This document shows positions 41,560 to 42,418 of a DNA stretch of 42,418 bases, in pieces (within the stretch, counting starts at the first letter, position 1; every line of letters begins with the position of its first letter). The stretch lies in the NCBI GenBank assembly GCA_032718475.1, contig JAUCBJ010004583.1:1-42418 (forward strand), written 5' to 3'. A program made the position numbers and the translations under genes. This DNA comes from Nemertoderma westbladi. Taxonomy: Eukaryota; Xenacoelomorpha; Nemertodermatida; Nemertodermatidae. The notes below the pieces were generated by a model. That model worked only from the letters and a program-made list of their open reading frames with translations, did not search any database and was not told the origin of the DNA.

Positions 41560-41965
41560 CCTGCCCGCTATTGGCTTATATACAGACTCGAAAATTACGC
41601 GAAACGAGCTTTTTCGGTCGCAGCCACAACCGTATGGAATTCATTACCAGCAGATATCCGCACGGCGAAAACGGTGGATATTTTTAAACGAAGACTTAAA
41701 ACATTTTATTTCTCTCGGTCATTCGGCGAATTTTGGGACGGAGTTGGGAGGGGGGGGGGGGGGGGGGGGTATTTGTATTTTTATTTCAACTCAGTCGATT
41801 TTTACTGATTTTATTAACAACAATTTTTATCAACTCGCTTTCTTTTTATCATATTCATATGTGTACATACTGTACTTAGTTAATTGTACATCGGATCACT
41901 TGTATACTGTATGCACCTAGAACTCAGCGTATTGGCGCTATATAAATACTTATTATTATTATTAA
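41560..41965 (+). mobile_element. 5'-truncated LINE, 3' end
   Basis: 41581-41745 reads as the C-terminal end of a LINE reverse-transcriptase ORF, with KRAFSVAATTVWNSLPADIR and FKRRLKTFYF, a signature seen at the end of many CR1/L2-like ORF2 proteins. A 20-base G run (41750-41769) follows, then a 3' UTR ending GCGCTATATAAATACTT and a TTATTATT tail. The rest of the element is missing, the usual 5' truncation. The 3' end is the same family as 1681-1784. Confidence 0.8.
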
Positions 41966-42418
41966 AATTGGTGAAAATTTCACCAAAAAATTATATTACA
42001 CCAATTTAAATAATGTAAATCCCAAAAAAATCATTCAACACCAAATAAAATAAAGTCGCCCCAAATAACATTCAAAAACCAAAATAAATTTTTTAACACC
42101 AAAATCAATTATTCAACACAAAAATAAATGACAAAACCACCAATATAAATACAAATTTTCCCAAAATAAATGCAAATTTTTCCAAAATAAAATACAAACT
42201 TTCCCAAAATAAATTTAAATTTTCCCAAAATAAATACTTTTTCCCCCAAAATAAATACATAATCCCCCAAAATAAATATCTAATCTCCCAAAATAAATAC
42301 ATATTCCCCCAAAATAATCAAATATTTTGCCAAAATAACGGACTGTTATTCTTATAATTACAGACTTTCAGTTGCAGACTATTCTTACGAGGATCGTCGG
42401 GTGAGTACAAAACAAAGA
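41966..42418. repeat. Second copy of the left-flank repeat, running off the window
   Basis: Nearly matches 1785-2228: AAAATTGGTGAAAATTTCAC, the 21-bp minisatellite (42045-42318), then GACTATTCTTACGAGGATCG and GTGAGTACAAAACAAAGA at the end. The window stops just where 2230 onward would begin. Confidence 0.85.

Overview
This window is AT-rich animal (metazoan) nuclear DNA. Evidence for this is a LINE 3' end with a TTATTATT tail, a BEL/Pao LTR retrotransposon, a Mutator-like (MULE) transposon with a FLYWCH zinc finger, C2H2 zinc-finger arrays with HKGIKY linkers, and several short inverted-repeat elements. Frequent AGGCCTA and ACCGGTA words and many homopolymer tracts fit a marine invertebrate, but I cannot name a species. 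I see no bacterial genes, rRNA, tRNA or CRISPR.

Layout. 1-1677 is a DNA transposon with CAGTCGGG ends, carrying a nested hairpin. 1681-2697 holds a LINE tail, a 21-bp minisatellite, a 37-bp tandem repeat and a 210-bp inverted-repeat element. Then comes a tandem segmental duplication. Copy A is 2698-25915, interrupted by a 16-kb BEL/Pao element; copy B is 25971-38265, interrupted by a 2.4-kb MULE. Each copy carries one zinc-finger gene. Copy A's gene (4733-6515) has 15 fingers and at least three frame-disrupting lesions. Copy B's gene (from 30420) has an intact N-terminus and an array of 60 fingers in perfect 84-bp register, with 13 in-frame TAA codons all at the same finger position. 38266-40314 is mostly unrecognised. 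40315-41468 is a composite element with 28-bp perfect terminal inverted repeats and a hairpin-rich core. 41560-41965 is a LINE 3' end. 41966-42418 repeats the left flank (1786-2240), so the repeat structure probably continues past the window.

The BEL/Pao element (9318-25298) lies on the minus strand between LTRs that I judge by eye to be about 99.4% identical. It reads, 5' to 3': a 264-aa leader ORF, a Gag-like protein with a coiled coil and DUF1759-like region, zinc knuckles plus aspartic protease, RT-RNase H, and integrase. An extra 3' reading frame after integrase carries its own zinc-knuckle cluster. In-frame stops and 4-nt ORF overlaps break the frames. The element sits in a poly-G tract that is uninterrupted in copy B.

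How the parts relate: no pathway is encoded. The locus is a young zinc-finger duplication shaped by unequal exchange within the arrays and by independent transposon insertions. Because each copy is the empty site for insertions in the other, the order of events can be read: duplication first, then BEL and a MITE into A and the MULE into B.
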